A stretch of 64,000 nucleotides of DNA from Gemmatimonadota bacterium (lineage in GTDB: Bacteria; Latescibacterota; UBA2968; UBA8231): assembly GCA_018673255.1 (NCBI GenBank), contig JABHDC010000142.1, positions 50,420 to 114,419 of the forward strand. Reading direction: 5' to 3'. Shown here one piece after another: positions 33,434 to 42,606 of this stretch. The notes below the pieces were generated by a model. That model saw nothing but the letters and a program-made list of their open reading frames with translations. It made no database searches and was not told the DNA's origin. The position numbers and the translations under genes were made by a program. Position 1 is the first letter of the stretch. Every line of letters starts with the position of its first letter.

Positions 33434-35593
33434 TTGCGACGACAGGCCCGATTCGCCTTCGCTACAACTGCCGTTTGCGCCGTGGTGCTGTTGCCCTTCG
33501 TCGTGCGTATCGCACTGCACGAACCAGGGCAGACACCTCGACGGCGTCCGGTTGTGGACGTTGTGGAATTGATGCGCAGCCAGCAATTCCGCCAGGCCTA
33601 TCAGCAATTGCGCGACACCCGCCTCGATTCCACCGCGACCGATTCGACCCGGCCGTGGTTGCACTCTCTACGTCTGGCCATCTGCGAGCGGGCCATGGGC
33701 CAGCACGCCGTCGCCGCCGGTCGGCTCGCCTCACTCAAGGATCTGCCGGTTACCCTGCACCAGTATCGCGATCTGTGGTTGAGTCGCAGCCGCGAGGAAC
33801 TGGGTGACACAACGGCAGCCATCGTCGGTTACCGTGCGCTGCTGGCCGAGGGCCATGCCAGTGTTGCCGATTCCGCCCGTCACTACCTGGCCCGGCTCTA
33901 TACTGCCACCCGACAGCACGCCGAGGCACTGACTCTGTTCCGCCAGCAGTTGCAGACGGCCCCGACCTACAAGGGAAATCTGCTCTACAGGATCTCTCTG
34001 TCCCAGGCGGCTCTCGGAGATGAGGCGGGGGCGCGCAAGACGCAGTTGCGCGTGATGGGTGACCATCCCTCGCATCGACGCTCGCTGGAGATCGCCGGTC
34101 GTTTCCGCCCTCGCACGGCGCGTGAGCACTACGTGCGCGCCGTCGTGCGCTACAATCACGGTGATGATCGTCGCTCCATCGATGAACTGAGGAAACTGCT
34201 GCGCATGGAGGGCATCGGTGGGCAGCTGGCTTCGGATGCCGAGTATCTTCTGGGTCGTTCGTATTCCCGCTCCGGCCAGCGATCTCGCGCCAGACGGACT
34301 TTCGAGCGCCTCCACGAAGACCGCCAGCGGCCGTCGGCCCTGTATCGACTGGCAGGACTTCAGGTGAGCGGCAATGCCGACCTGGATGCAGTAACGACCT
34401 ACCGGAGATTCGCTCGCCTCTACCCGCATCACACCCTCTCCGATGATGCCCTCTGGCAGGGAGCCAAGGCGGCCGAACGTCACGATGAATTCGAGCTGGC
34501 CGGCGAGGTCTATCGGCAGTTGTCTCGCAGCTACCCAAACAGTGATTTTGCCGAAGATGCCCGGTGGAGTGTCGCCTTCACCCACTACTGCCGTGGCGAA
34601 GATGAAGAGGCTCTGACACTCTTCGTTGATGCCGCGCGACGCTCACGCCAGCCTCATATCGTGGACCAGAGCTGGTTCTGGGCCGGGAAGACGGCCAGAA
34701 GACTCGGACAGTCCGAGGAAGCGACGAAGCACTACTCACGGGCCGCTGCCGGATTCCCGCGATCCTACTATGCCTCACGCGCCGTGAGCCTTGGATACGG
34801 CGACGGCCAGTTGCCAAAGGCACCCGCCGCATTGCAGTCGGCAGCCACCGTACCCGAACGGGCCCTGCACCTGCGCGGATCAGAGCATGTGCAGCGTGCC
34901 TACGCTCTGATGGAACTGGGATTGGCGAGCGTCGCCAAAGGCGAGTTGCGCCGTGCCGAACGGCTGCACCGACGCGACACAGCTGCCCTGCGACTGATTC
35001 ACGAGGGCTACGAAGAATTGCGTCTCCATGACCGTGCACTGCGTCTGGCCACCCAGCTGGCATCGGCCAATGACCCGGCACAGATGGTGACGCTGTATCC
35101 GAGCTACTACTGGGAACAGATCGCTGCAGCGGCACGCGAGGCCCGCGTGGATCCGTATCTGATTCTGTCGGTGATTCGCCAGGAGAGTTTCTTCAACTCC
35201 GACGCCGTGTCACGTGTGGGCGCCATCGGGCTGATGCAGATCATGCCGCAGACGGGCCGTACACTGGCCCGGTCTCTTGGGGTGCGGCCCTTCGAACGCG
35301 AGCTGCTGTTCGACCCACATGTCTCGATTCGGTTGGGGACGCGTTTCCTGGGAGACCAGGTGCGTTCCTTCCAGCGTGGCCCTGCTCAGAGCCTGGGCAT
35401 GGCGCTGGGACTGGCCGCCTACAATGCGGGTCCCCGCGTCACCCGCAGCTGGCTTGAGCGCTTCCCTTACGAGGACCCGGATGCCTTCGTCGAGCGGATT
35501 CCCTACAAGGAAACGCGGCTGTATGTGAAGAAGGTGCTCAAGAATTACGCCATCTATCGAACGCTGAATGGCACTTGGCGCGCCGGCGCCTGA
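33434..35593 (+). CDS. Soluble lytic murein transglycosylase (Slt70-like)
   Basis: 719 aa. An N-terminal hydrophobic segment (FAFATTAVCAVVLLPFVV) works as signal or anchor, so the enzyme acts in the periplasm. A long alpha-helical repeat superhelix of TPR-like units (about 50-560) follows, as in Slt70. The C-terminal SLT domain has IRQESFFNSDAVS, whose Glu is the catalytic acid, then GAIGLMQIMPQTG and GLAAYNAGP. It cleaves the MurNAc-GlcNAc bond of peptidoglycan, forming 1,6-anhydroMurNAc. The start is TTG 33434, chosen because only this start includes the hydrophobic N-terminus; the ribosome-binding site is weak. Confidence 0.9.
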   Translation: MRRQARFAFATTAVCAVVLLPFVVRIALHEPGQTPRRRPVVDVVELMRSQQFRQAYQQLRDTRLDSTATDSTRPWLHSLRLAICERAMGQHAVAAGRLASLKDLPVTLHQYRDLWLSRSREELGDTTAAIVGYRALLAEGHASVADSARHYLARLYTATRQHAEALTLFRQQLQTAPTYKGNLLYRISLSQAALGDEAGARKTQLRVMGDHPSHRRSLEIAGRFRPRTAREHYVRAVVRYNHGDDRRSIDELRKLLRMEGIGGQLASDAEYLLGRSYSRSGQRSRARRTFERLHEDRQRPSALYRLAGLQVSGNADLDAVTTYRRFARLYPHHTLSDDALWQGAKAAERHDEFELAGEVYRQLSRSYPNSDFAEDARWSVAFTHYCRGEDEEALTLFVDAARRSRQPHIVDQSWFWAGKTARRLGQSEEATKHYSRAAAGFPRSYYASRAVSLGYGDGQLPKAPAALQSAATVPERALHLRGSEHVQRAYALMELGLASVAKGELRRAERLHRRDTAALRLIHEGYEELRLHDRALRLATQLASANDPAQMVTLYPSYYWEQIAAAAREARVDPYLILSVIRQESFFNSDAVSRVGAIGLMQIMPQTGRTLARSLGVRPFERELLFDPHVSIRLGTRFLGDQVRSFQRGPAQSLGMALGLAAYNAGPRVTRSWLERFPYEDPDAFVERIPYKETRLYVKKVLKNYAIYRTLNGTWRAGA

Positions 35594-35604
35594 TCAGACC
35601 CGAT

Positions 35605-35634
35605 CCCACGCCCTTGTGGGAAATGGCGCCATTT
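35605..35634. other. Tandem inverted repeats after slt
   Basis: CCCAC/GTGGG (35605-35609 and 35616-35620) is followed at once by the perfect 14-bp palindrome AAATGGCGCCATTT (35621-35634). The position between slt and the small membrane gene fits a terminator or an operator for the latter. Confidence 0.45.
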
Positions 35635-35650
35635 GTGATCGTTGACGGTT

Positions 35651-35881
35651 ATGATACCAGAAACACCACCCCCCGCTGAGCCTGAAAACAAGGGCCGACG
35701 CCTCGAGGACATCTTCATCCTCCTGTGTGTACTGACCCTGTGGCCCGTCGTTATGGGCTTGGAACACCCCCTCTACCAGGTCGCCCTCTACGGAGCGCTG
35801 GCCGGGCTGATCTTCATCCTCGTGCGCCGTGTGAGGCGCTTCCAGGAAGCTCGTCGCGAGATCGAAGACAAGCCGAACTGA
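35651..35881 (+). CDS. Small two-helix membrane protein
   Basis: 76 aa. After a Pro/Glu-rich cytoplasmic start, two hydrophobic helices (DIFILLCVLTLWPVVMG and YQVALYGALAGLIFILV) are joined by a short loop, then a basic tail (RRVRRFQEARREIEDK). There is no family I recognise. ATG 35651 is used; a TTG at 35642 is also in frame. Convergent with the DUF368 gene. Confidence 0.65.
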   Translation: MIPETPPPAEPENKGRRLEDIFILLCVLTLWPVVMGLEHPLYQVALYGALAGLIFILVRRVRRFQEARREIEDKPN

Positions 35882-35960
35882 GCACAGGGAGCTTGTCCGG
35901 GTATTCACTCTGACAGGCAAAAACATGGGCGTGGCCCAGATGGGATACTCCGACCGGCTC

Positions 35961-36956
35961 CTAGGGTGACTTGCTCACCTTGCCGGCGAGTCGCTCGATT
36001 CCCAGCACCAGGACAAAGGCGATCGCCATCAGTGCGATCGTGAGCATGGCCTCACTGTCGAAGACTTCCGGCAACACACACGTGTAATTCTCCACGTCGC
36101 CATCGATGGGCAGGCGGAAGGGCCAGACTTTGCGCAGTGAGCCTGCCATCAGACCTGTGAGAAATGCCATCGTCAACCTGTGGTGATTCGCCAGCAGACG
36201 CTTCAGCAGTCGCGAGAAGCCGAGAATTCCGATCAGGAATCCGATTCCGAAAAAGCCGATCACCGTCAGTTCGCGCTCGTGAATGGCGGTCAGCACCTGC
36301 GTATATTTCCCCATCAGGACCAGCAGGAAAGAACCCGAGATACCGGGAAGGATCATGGCGATGCTGGCAATGATGCCGGCACCGATGAACTTGTAGAATT
36401 GCAGTCCCGTCTCCACTGGAACAAGGATCGTGACGGCGTAACCGATACCGGCCCCCACGATGGCGAGCAACCCACTCGACACAGACCAGCCATCGATGTG
36501 GCGGGCGACGACCAGAACACTGGCCAGGATCAGCCCCGTCAGTGCGCCCCAGACGGGTTCAGGATGGTGTTCGAGCAGATAGGTGATCGCCTTGGCCAGA
36601 GACAACACAGCCGTGAAGATGCCAGCCAGCAGGGGCACGAGAAATGACGCATTGATCCCCTGCAGCGCCGCTGCGAATCGGGCCTTGCCCAGATCCCCGA
36701 TGATCCGGGGATGAACGCCGGCGATGGTCGCCACCAGTTCGTCGTAGATCCCCGTGATCAGGGCCATGGTGCCACCGGAGACACCGGGTATCACATCCGC
36801 CGTTCCCATGCAGATGCCCCGCACGAAGAGCCCCAGGGCGCGCTGGCGTGCAATGCGCAACTGCGATGCGATGGAGTCGGTGTCCTGCGTCATCGGTGAT
36901 CCCGCGTCATCTGTCTCTCCTGGCTCTGTAGTGCCCTCATGGGCCCTTGGCTTCAT
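35961..36956 (-). CDS. DUF368 family undecaprenyl-phosphate transporter (PopT-like)
   Basis: 331 aa polytopic membrane protein. The DUF368 signature is ADVIPGVSGGTMALITGIYD near residue 50, repeated in inverted form as MILPGISGSFLLVLMGKY near residue 215, which is the pseudo-symmetry known for the family. DUF368 proteins (PopT) have been described as carriers that return undecaprenyl phosphate across the cytoplasmic membrane. The first 21 residues are charged and polar, and ATG 36893 (MTQDTDS) is a possible true start. The gene follows mutY by about 54 bp on the same strand. Confidence 0.88.
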   Translation of the reverse strand: MKPRAHEGTTEPGETDDAGSPMTQDTDSIASQLRIARQRALGLFVRGICMGTADVIPGVSGGTMALITGIYDELVATIAGVHPRIIGDLGKARFAAALQGINASFLVPLLAGIFTAVLSLAKAITYLLEHHPEPVWGALTGLILASVLVVARHIDGWSVSSGLLAIVGAGIGYAVTILVPVETGLQFYKFIGAGIIASIAMILPGISGSFLLVLMGKYTQVLTAIHERELTVIGFFGIGFLIGILGFSRLLKRLLANHHRLTMAFLTGLMAGSLRKVWPFRLPIDGDVENYTCVLPEVFDSEAMLTIALMAIAFVLVLGIERLAGKVSKSP

Positions 36957-37010
36957 CAGTGGTGAGTTGCTGGTGCATTTTCGACTGGTCCATGCTCAAC
37001 TAGTCTTTGG

Positions 37011-38195
37011 TCAGTCGGTCTGGGGTGGAGCGAGTTCGCGTTCTTCGGCGGCGAGTCGTTCCAAGATACGGCGGTCCGCCCGGGGCATGGCGAAGTCATC
37101 GAGCTGCTCGACGCTCACCCACTTCCAGTCGTCGACACCGATCGCTTGTGGCTCCCCCGCGCGCCACGTGGCCTGCAATGCGTGCAGTGTGATCGACAGG
37201 TGCGTGTATTCGTGGTCGACACTGGCCAGCGTCTCGTGAACGTCGATGTCGATCGCCAGTTCCTCCTGGATCTCTCTGGCCAGGCAAGCTGCCAGTGTCT
37301 CTCCCGCCTCGACCTTCCCCCCGGGGAATTCCCACAGACCGGCCAGCATGCCACCAACGGGTCGCCTGGCCAGCAGCACCTTGCCATCCTTCCAGATCAC
37401 ACCTGCCGTTACCTCCAGGTGCGGTCGCTCTTTCCGAGGCGGCTTGATCGGCAGCGTCGTCGGATCTTCGAGTTCGGCCTCGGCCCGACACCACGATCGC
37501 ACAGGACATTCATGGCAGTCGGGTGATCGGGGCGTGCAGACGCGGGCGCCCAGTTCCATCAGTGCCTGGTTCACATCGCCGGAGCCAGTGCGGGCCATGA
37601 GCTGCTCACCGGCAGCCAGCAGTTCCTGACGCGTGGCAGCGCGGCCCGGATCACCTTCGACCCGCAACATCCTACACAGGACACGAATGACATTGCCATC
37701 CAGCACCGGGTGTGGCCGATCGAATGCGATGGAGGCGACGGCAGCAGCCGTGTAAGGACCGACACCCGGTAGGCGCAGGAGACGATCGTAGGTATCGGGG
37801 ATTGTGCCGCCTGCCGCAACGATCGTCTTGGCCGCCGAATGTAGATTGCGCGCCCGGGAGTAGTACCCCAATCCCTCCCAGAGTTTGAGCACGTCGTCCT
37901 CCGGGGCGAGTGCCAGATCCTCCACTGTGGGGAAACGCTCGAGAAAGCGCTCGTAGTAGTCGATGGTCGTCTCGACGCGGGTCTGTTGCAGCATGATCTC
38001 AGAGACCCAGATGCGATAGGGATCTTCTGTTCGACGCCACGGCAGATCACGCCGCGTGGCCCGATACCAGATCAGCAGCTTCTGCCGCAATCGCCGAACA
38101 CGACCTCGATCCGCCCGCCAATCAGGCCGCGAGTCGGCGTGAGGGTGATCGGTGCTCGGGTCAGGCATTCGCGGCGTCCTGGCGACTGGACTCAC
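37011..38195 (-). CDS. mutY: A/G-specific adenine glycosylase
   Basis: 394 aa. It removes adenine mispaired with 8-oxoguanine. Visible are PWRRTEDPYRIWVSEIMLQQT with the catalytic Glu (read as SEIMLQQTRV), the HhH motif LLRLPGVGPYTAAAVAS followed by the catalytic Asp in VLDGNVIRV, and the [4Fe-4S] ligands in CTPRSPDCHECPVRSWC. A C-terminal NUDIX-like 8-oxoG-recognition domain follows (GGKVEAGETLAACLAREIQEEL split over the motif). The GTG start at 38195 overlaps the preceding stop (GTGA); ATG 38168 with AGGA upstream is the alternative. Confidence 0.95.
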   Translation of the reverse strand: MSPVARTPRMPDPSTDHPHADSRPDWRADRGRVRRLRQKLLIWYRATRRDLPWRRTEDPYRIWVSEIMLQQTRVETTIDYYERFLERFPTVEDLALAPEDDVLKLWEGLGYYSRARNLHSAAKTIVAAGGTIPDTYDRLLRLPGVGPYTAAAVASIAFDRPHPVLDGNVIRVLCRMLRVEGDPGRAATRQELLAAGEQLMARTGSGDVNQALMELGARVCTPRSPDCHECPVRSWCRAEAELEDPTTLPIKPPRKERPHLEVTAGVIWKDGKVLLARRPVGGMLAGLWEFPGGKVEAGETLAACLAREIQEELAIDIDVHETLASVDHEYTHLSITLHALQATWRAGEPQAIGVDDWKWVSVEQLDDFAMPRADRRILERLAAEERELAPPQTD

Positions 38196-39217
38196 TGTGC
38201 ATCACGCTGTGACTGCCGAATCCGCTCGGGCCAATCCCCCATGGGCACCGCGACTGCGGATCCGGGATCGTCGGCGCCGGCCAGCAGCGCGCCGACCACG
38301 GCTTCCTCGAGAGCATCAGCAGCAGCGGCGAACAGGGGCGGCAGCGAGTCTTCAGGAACACCACCTGCCTCGATCGTCCCCGTCAGGGACTCGACATCAT
38401 CGACAGGGGTCGTCGTCGACAGGGCCCAGATGGTGGCAGATCGCGTGAATTCGTCGAGCAGACCAACTCGTGTCAGACCAAAGGCGCCACGGCCCGCAAC
38501 CCGCTCCAGTTGCCCGGGCAGCAGCGGCGCGTCCGTAACAATGACGGCGGCGGCCGAACGCGGTCGAGATGCTGTCATCGCGTCCACTGGCAGGTGTGCC
38601 GGATAGCCGGCAATGCTGAGACGAGAGGGCTCACCCCCATTGACCACGACGAACGCACCCAGAACGTGTCCTGCGATCAGCCGTGAAGCGGTGCCCACGC
38701 CGGCAGCACAACCAAAACCGATCAGTGACCGCCCGATGCCTACCTGACCTTCAGCCACGGGGCCAGTGGCCGCTCGTTCGAATGCAGTATTCACGAGATC
38801 GTCGTTGAAAGCAGCGCGCACCTGGAGCGCCTCACCGCCGGCGCCACCGATGGGCAACACCGCCGGCGGCCAGCCACGATCCTCCGAAAGACCCGAATCG
38901 ATGCGCAGACCGCGCTGAATCATTGCATCGTAGACGCGTCCCGTGGCGGCGGCGGGACTGAGCACGATCGGCGTCGACAGGGCGCCAAAATCCTCGGCGA
39001 GTCCGACACCGGTGGTATCGTCTCCGCCATCCAGTGCCCAGCGGCCCAGATAGGTGCGACGCGGTTCGCCATCGGCAAAGGGTTGGATGACCGACAGCCC
39101 CGCACCTGACTGCGGTGCCCAGGCATGACCCACCCGGACACCAGGCACATCGGTAATCGCATTGTGTGACCCGGATGCCAGGGTGCCGATCCGGATTTGC
39201 AGATCTTGCAGACGCAT
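38192..39217 (-). CDS. P1 family (S58) aminopeptidase/amidohydrolase, cytoplasmic
   Basis: 341 aa of the DmpA/BapA family of self-processing N-terminal-nucleophile hydrolases, which cleave D-amino or beta-amino peptides. HNAITDVPGVRVGHA opens the protein, and the autoprocessing site region reads RSAAAVIVTDAPLLPGQ, with Ser as the expected nucleophile. The start ATG overlaps the stop of the exported paralog (TAATG), and its stop overlaps mutY (GTGA), so all are in one operon. No signal peptide. Confidence 0.86.
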   Translation of the reverse strand: MRLQDLQIRIGTLASGSHNAITDVPGVRVGHAWAPQSGAGLSVIQPFADGEPRRTYLGRWALDGGDDTTGVGLAEDFGALSTPIVLSPAAATGRVYDAMIQRGLRIDSGLSEDRGWPPAVLPIGGAGGEALQVRAAFNDDLVNTAFERAATGPVAEGQVGIGRSLIGFGCAAGVGTASRLIAGHVLGAFVVVNGGEPSRLSIAGYPAHLPVDAMTASRPRSAAAVIVTDAPLLPGQLERVAGRGAFGLTRVGLLDEFTRSATIWALSTTTPVDDVESLTGTIEAGGVPEDSLPPLFAAAADALEEAVVGALLAGADDPGSAVAVPMGDWPERIRQSQRDAQ

Positions 39218-40470
39218 TACAGACGCCCGTGCTGGTGCATGATCTTCACAAGGCGATCCAGTGGCAGTGCGTGGATCGTGTTACCGTCGCGTCCGGTCAT
39301 GGTCTCGGCCATGGTCAGGGAATTCAGGATCGCCTCTTCTGTCGATTCGACGATGCCCGCATAGATCCGGGACATGGCGCCAAAGTGCAGTGCCCGCGCC
39401 GGCTGCCCGGCTGTCGCGACGGGCGCAGTGGAGAAGGCGACCAGCAGATCTCCACTGCCGTGTGTGGCAATGGAGCCCGTGCGCGCCAACCCGAGGGCGG
39501 CACGTTTGCAGAGACGCTGCAACTGAATGGGCAGCAGTGGCGCATCAGTGGCCATGACGACGAGGAGCGAATTGCCTTCCGGTGGTATTGTCGGCGTCAG
39601 GTTGTATTCTGGTGTCAGATCGGCGATGGACTCACCCACGGGCACACCATCCACACGCAACTGCGAGCGGCCGCCGAAATTCGCCTGCACGAGGACACCC
39701 ACCGTGTAGTGGGTCGAATCACCCTCCATCGGCACCCGGCGAGAGGCAGTACCGATGCCCGCCTTGAATCGGAAAGCCCGCATGCCGGTCCCACCACCAA
39801 CAGATCCCTCTGCCACAGGACCAGTCGAAGCGGCGCCGATCGCCTCGGCAACCTCGGCGGCGCCGATGTGCCGCCCCGCTGTGTCATGGAGCGTATTGGC
39901 CCAGGTCTCCCCGACGACGGGGACGGCGACAGGATGGGTTTCGAGACAGGCCGGATCGCGCTTCAGCATCCAGTCCAGCGCGCCGTCGTAGACAGATCCC
40001 ACGCTGCCCGTGTCGGTCAGCAGGATGGGCGCAGCCAGCTGCCCCGTTCGCCTGATCGGCCCGGTGCCGGTGAGTTCACCATTGCCATTCAGGATCCAGT
40101 CGGCGGCATAGACCGGGTTACGCCAGCCATCGGCCCCCCGCGGCAGAATGGCCGTGACCCCGCTGCGGACCGGGCCCTGGCCGATGACGAGGGGACCGGT
40201 GCCGATGATCCGTGTCGCATGGCCGACGAGCACACCGGCCACATCGGTGATCGCATTGTGTGGGCCCGGTGGCAATTCGCCGATGATGATGCCCAGATCC
40301 CTCAGGCGCTGCCGCTGCCGCTGCCGAATTGGATCTGCCCCCGAACCTGAAATCGTGGGGCCCGATGTGGACGCGACGGCGCCGATACAGGAACTGGTAA
40401 CGCCAGACAGCGCCACCGTCCCCAGGCCGTAACCCAGGAAACGGCGGCGGCTGAGTTGGTGAGCCGTCAC
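39217..40470 (-). CDS. P1 family (S58) peptidase with Tat lipoprotein signal
   Basis: 417 aa paralog of the next gene. The N-terminus has the twin-arginine motif SRRRFLGYG followed by a hydrophobic stretch ending in SGVTSSC, which suggests Tat export and a lipidated Cys. The catalytic domain begins at HNAITDVAGVLVGHA, and the cleavage site is GNSLLVVMATDAPLLP, with the nucleophile Ser after Asn. GTG 40470 is the start because it overlaps the preceding stop (GTGA) and has AGGA 3-4 bp upstream; the longer frame to 40497 is unlikely. The pair would act on peptides on both sides of the membrane. Confidence 0.88.
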   Translation of the reverse strand: MTAHQLSRRRFLGYGLGTVALSGVTSSCIGAVASTSGPTISGSGADPIRQRQRQRLRDLGIIIGELPPGPHNAITDVAGVLVGHATRIIGTGPLVIGQGPVRSGVTAILPRGADGWRNPVYAADWILNGNGELTGTGPIRRTGQLAAPILLTDTGSVGSVYDGALDWMLKRDPACLETHPVAVPVVGETWANTLHDTAGRHIGAAEVAEAIGAASTGPVAEGSVGGGTGMRAFRFKAGIGTASRRVPMEGDSTHYTVGVLVQANFGGRSQLRVDGVPVGESIADLTPEYNLTPTIPPEGNSLLVVMATDAPLLPIQLQRLCKRAALGLARTGSIATHGSGDLLVAFSTAPVATAGQPARALHFGAMSRIYAGIVESTEEAILNSLTMAETMTGRDGNTIHALPLDRLVKIMHQHGRL

Positions 40471-41321
40471 GCGTCCTGCTGAGTCAGCGCCTGGCACTGG
40501 CGCAGACTGATATCGGCACGATCCTCGGTCCCCCGCCAGGCATAGGGATCTTCACCGGCGACCATGACGATGTCGCGATAATCGGCTTGGGCAGCGGGTT
40601 CACCCTCGGCGGTCTGCCAAGGTAGACGGGACCAGGCATTCATGTAGTGATTCACCAGGACGCGCCGAAAAACATCGCTGCGGTTCTTTCGGGACCGGTG
40701 CAGTAGATAGCCATTGAAGAACACGACGTCACCCGTCTTGACCTCTACCGGAATCTCGGCACTGTCTTCGAAGCCAAAGGACTCGGCGGCAAAGTCGAAT
40801 TCGTCCGGATGTTCGTGTGGCCGCTGATCGTAAAGCACACCCTTGTGAGAGCCGGGCAGCACATAGAGGCAGCCATTCTCAACGGTTGCATCATCCAGAG
40901 CGATCCAGGCACCGGTGAGGGACTGGTCACGCGTGGGGATGTAGATCTCGTCCTGGTGCCACGCCTGGCCCTGGAAACCGGGCGGTTTGATGAAAAGCAT
41001 GGACTGCATGCATTTCACGTCCGGCCCGATGATCCGCGACAACACGTGGGAGATACCGGCATGGCATACACCGGTCTCTTCCATGATCTGACTGATCTTG
41101 TGCGGGAAGTGAATACAGAGGAAGCTGCGCAGAGCCTCATCATCAGTGGTATCCGCAGGCATGGTCTCCAGTTTGGGATGCGGATACCCCCCACGGCAGA
41201 TGTGCAGCGTATCTGCGCGCAGTGCCTCGACCTCTGCTGGTGAGACCAGGCCAGGAGCGATGTGAAATCCCTGCTCGTGGTATGCGGCAACTTCGGCGTC
41301 GGTGATCGGTGTCGTCATCAT
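40467..41321 (-). CDS. Phytanoyl-CoA dioxygenase family protein (PhyH)
   Basis: 284 aa, Fe(II)/2-oxoglutarate-dependent oxygenase. The iron ligands are read as WHQDEIYI (His, Asp) and YLLHRSRKN (His), with an Arg nearby for 2-oxoglutarate. The cupin-like barrel strands LYVLPGSHKG and TGDVVFFNGY are typical. Start at 41321 or one codon later. It is the second gene of a minus-strand operon and overlaps the Tat peptidase gene by 4 bp. The substrate is unknown; members act on many small molecules, not only phytanoyl-CoA. Confidence 0.88.
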   Translation of the reverse strand: MMTTPITDAEVAAYHEQGFHIAPGLVSPAEVEALRADTLHICRGGYPHPKLETMPADTTDDEALRSFLCIHFPHKISQIMEETGVCHAGISHVLSRIIGPDVKCMQSMLFIKPPGFQGQAWHQDEIYIPTRDQSLTGAWIALDDATVENGCLYVLPGSHKGVLYDQRPHEHPDEFDFAAESFGFEDSAEIPVEVKTGDVVFFNGYLLHRSRKNRSDVFRRVLVNHYMNAWSRLPWQTAEGEPAAQADYRDIVMVAGEDPYAWRGTEDRADISLRQCQALTQQDA

Positions 41322-41357
41322 TGATCTTCGGTTGGGGGTTGATCGGTTTGGGGGACG

Positions 41358-42434
41358 TCAGTTGCAGGCGTCGGCAATTGCGCGCCCCAGTTCGTCCGTC
41401 TTCATCGTGCCACCCAGATCGGGTGTCGCGGCGCCTTCAGCCATGATCGTGCGAACTGCCGCCTCGATGCGTTCGGCCGCAGCCAGCGCCTCGGTATCGT
41501 CGTGTCGGTGGCCGAGCCAGCGCCACATCATCGCCGCCGACAGAATCATCCCGACCGGATTGGCGATGCCTTGCCCGGCAATATCTGGTGCAGTGCCGTG
41601 CGAGGGCTGAAAGACGGCGGCATCTTCACCGATGTCACCACTGGGTGCCATCCCCATGCCACCGACGAGACCGGCGGCCAGATCAGAGAGGATGTCGCCA
41701 TACATGTTCTCCGCCACCAGTACATCGTAGGCTTCAGGTCGGCGCACCAGATACAGGGCCATGGCATCGACGTAGGCGTGATCCTTCTCCACATCGGTGT
41801 AAGCATCACTGACTTCATCGAAAATCTGCCGGAAGAATGCCATGGATTTGAAGATATTCGCCTTGTCGACACACGTGACGTGGCCTGGCCGATCGTCCTC
41901 ACGTTCGTGGCAGCGCTGACGCGCCAGTTCAAAGGCGTATTTTGCGATTCGTTCGGTTCCTGTTCGGGTGATGACCATGTTGTCCACGGCCAGTTCCCCG
42001 CGCAGCTGTATGCCGCCATTCATCGAGGCGAACAGACCCTCGACATTTTCGCGCAGCAGCACGAAATCGATATCCCCCGGCCCGTAACCCTTGAGAGGGC
42101 AGTGGTCGGCGTTGTAGAGATAGATGGGCCGCACACCTGCATAGAGATCCAGGATCACCCTCAGATCAACCTGAGGCCGCATCTCTGTGCCATCGGGCCA
42201 CCGGACATCCGGCAACCCCATGGCACCCAGCAACACCGCATCCGCCTGCCGACAGGCTTCGACAGAGGCTTCAGGGAGGGGTGTACCGGTTTCCTGGAAG
42301 CAGACGGCTCCCGCGGGATGCTCGGCGAAGGACAGACTCGGGCCGCCCGCGGCCTGCAGGACTCGCAGAGCCTCATCCACGACATCCGGGCCGATGCCAT
42401 CTCCCTTGAGCACGGCAATGCTGTAACTCGACAT
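41358..42434 (-). CDS. Isocitrate/isopropylmalate dehydrogenase family enzyme
   Basis: 358 aa beta-decarboxylating dehydrogenase. [15 protein letters not shown] is at the N-terminus; the substrate-binding segment [14 protein letters not shown], the metal site [18 protein letters not shown], and the NAD site [15 protein letters not shown] follow. Features such as RENVEG fit the tartrate dehydrogenase/isopropylmalate branch better than true IDH. No leu genes are nearby, so a catabolic hydroxyacid substrate is likely. First gene of the operon that continues through PhyH and the P1 peptidases. Confidence 0.85.
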   Translation of the reverse strand: MSSYSIAVLKGDGIGPDVVDEALRVLQAAGGPSLSFAEHPAGAVCFQETGTPLPEASVEACRQADAVLLGAMGLPDVRWPDGTEMRPQVDLRVILDLYAGVRPIYLYNADHCPLKGYGPGDIDFVLLRENVEGLFASMNGGIQLRGELAVDNMVITRTGTERIAKYAFELARQRCHEREDDRPGHVTCVDKANIFKSMAFFRQIFDEVSDAYTDVEKDHAYVDAMALYLVRRPEAYDVLVAENMYGDILSDLAAGLVGGMGMAPSGDIGEDAAVFQPSHGTAPDIAGQGIANPVGMILSAAMMWRWLGHRHDDTEALAAAERIEAAVRTIMAEGAATPDLGGTMKTDELGRAIADACN

Positions 42435-42606
42435 GGAGCCTGTTGTCTCTCGAAAGGGGTGTAGCGAATCAGAAAACGGTAGGGGCCACCACTCTCACCG
42501 TCAACGGAAGATGGCCCTTGTGGATCGCGAGTCAGGGTCGGACATTCGGAACAGGCGCAAGCATCGTCCCGACCATCACCTCACTCATTGGTCAACGGAA
42601 CACACT

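Noticed and set aside
42433..42606. Extension of the sigma-54 activator upstream of TTG 42607
   Set aside because: The segment is polar and repetitive (His/Arg-rich) and overlaps the divergent promoter; receiver homology begins just after 42607.
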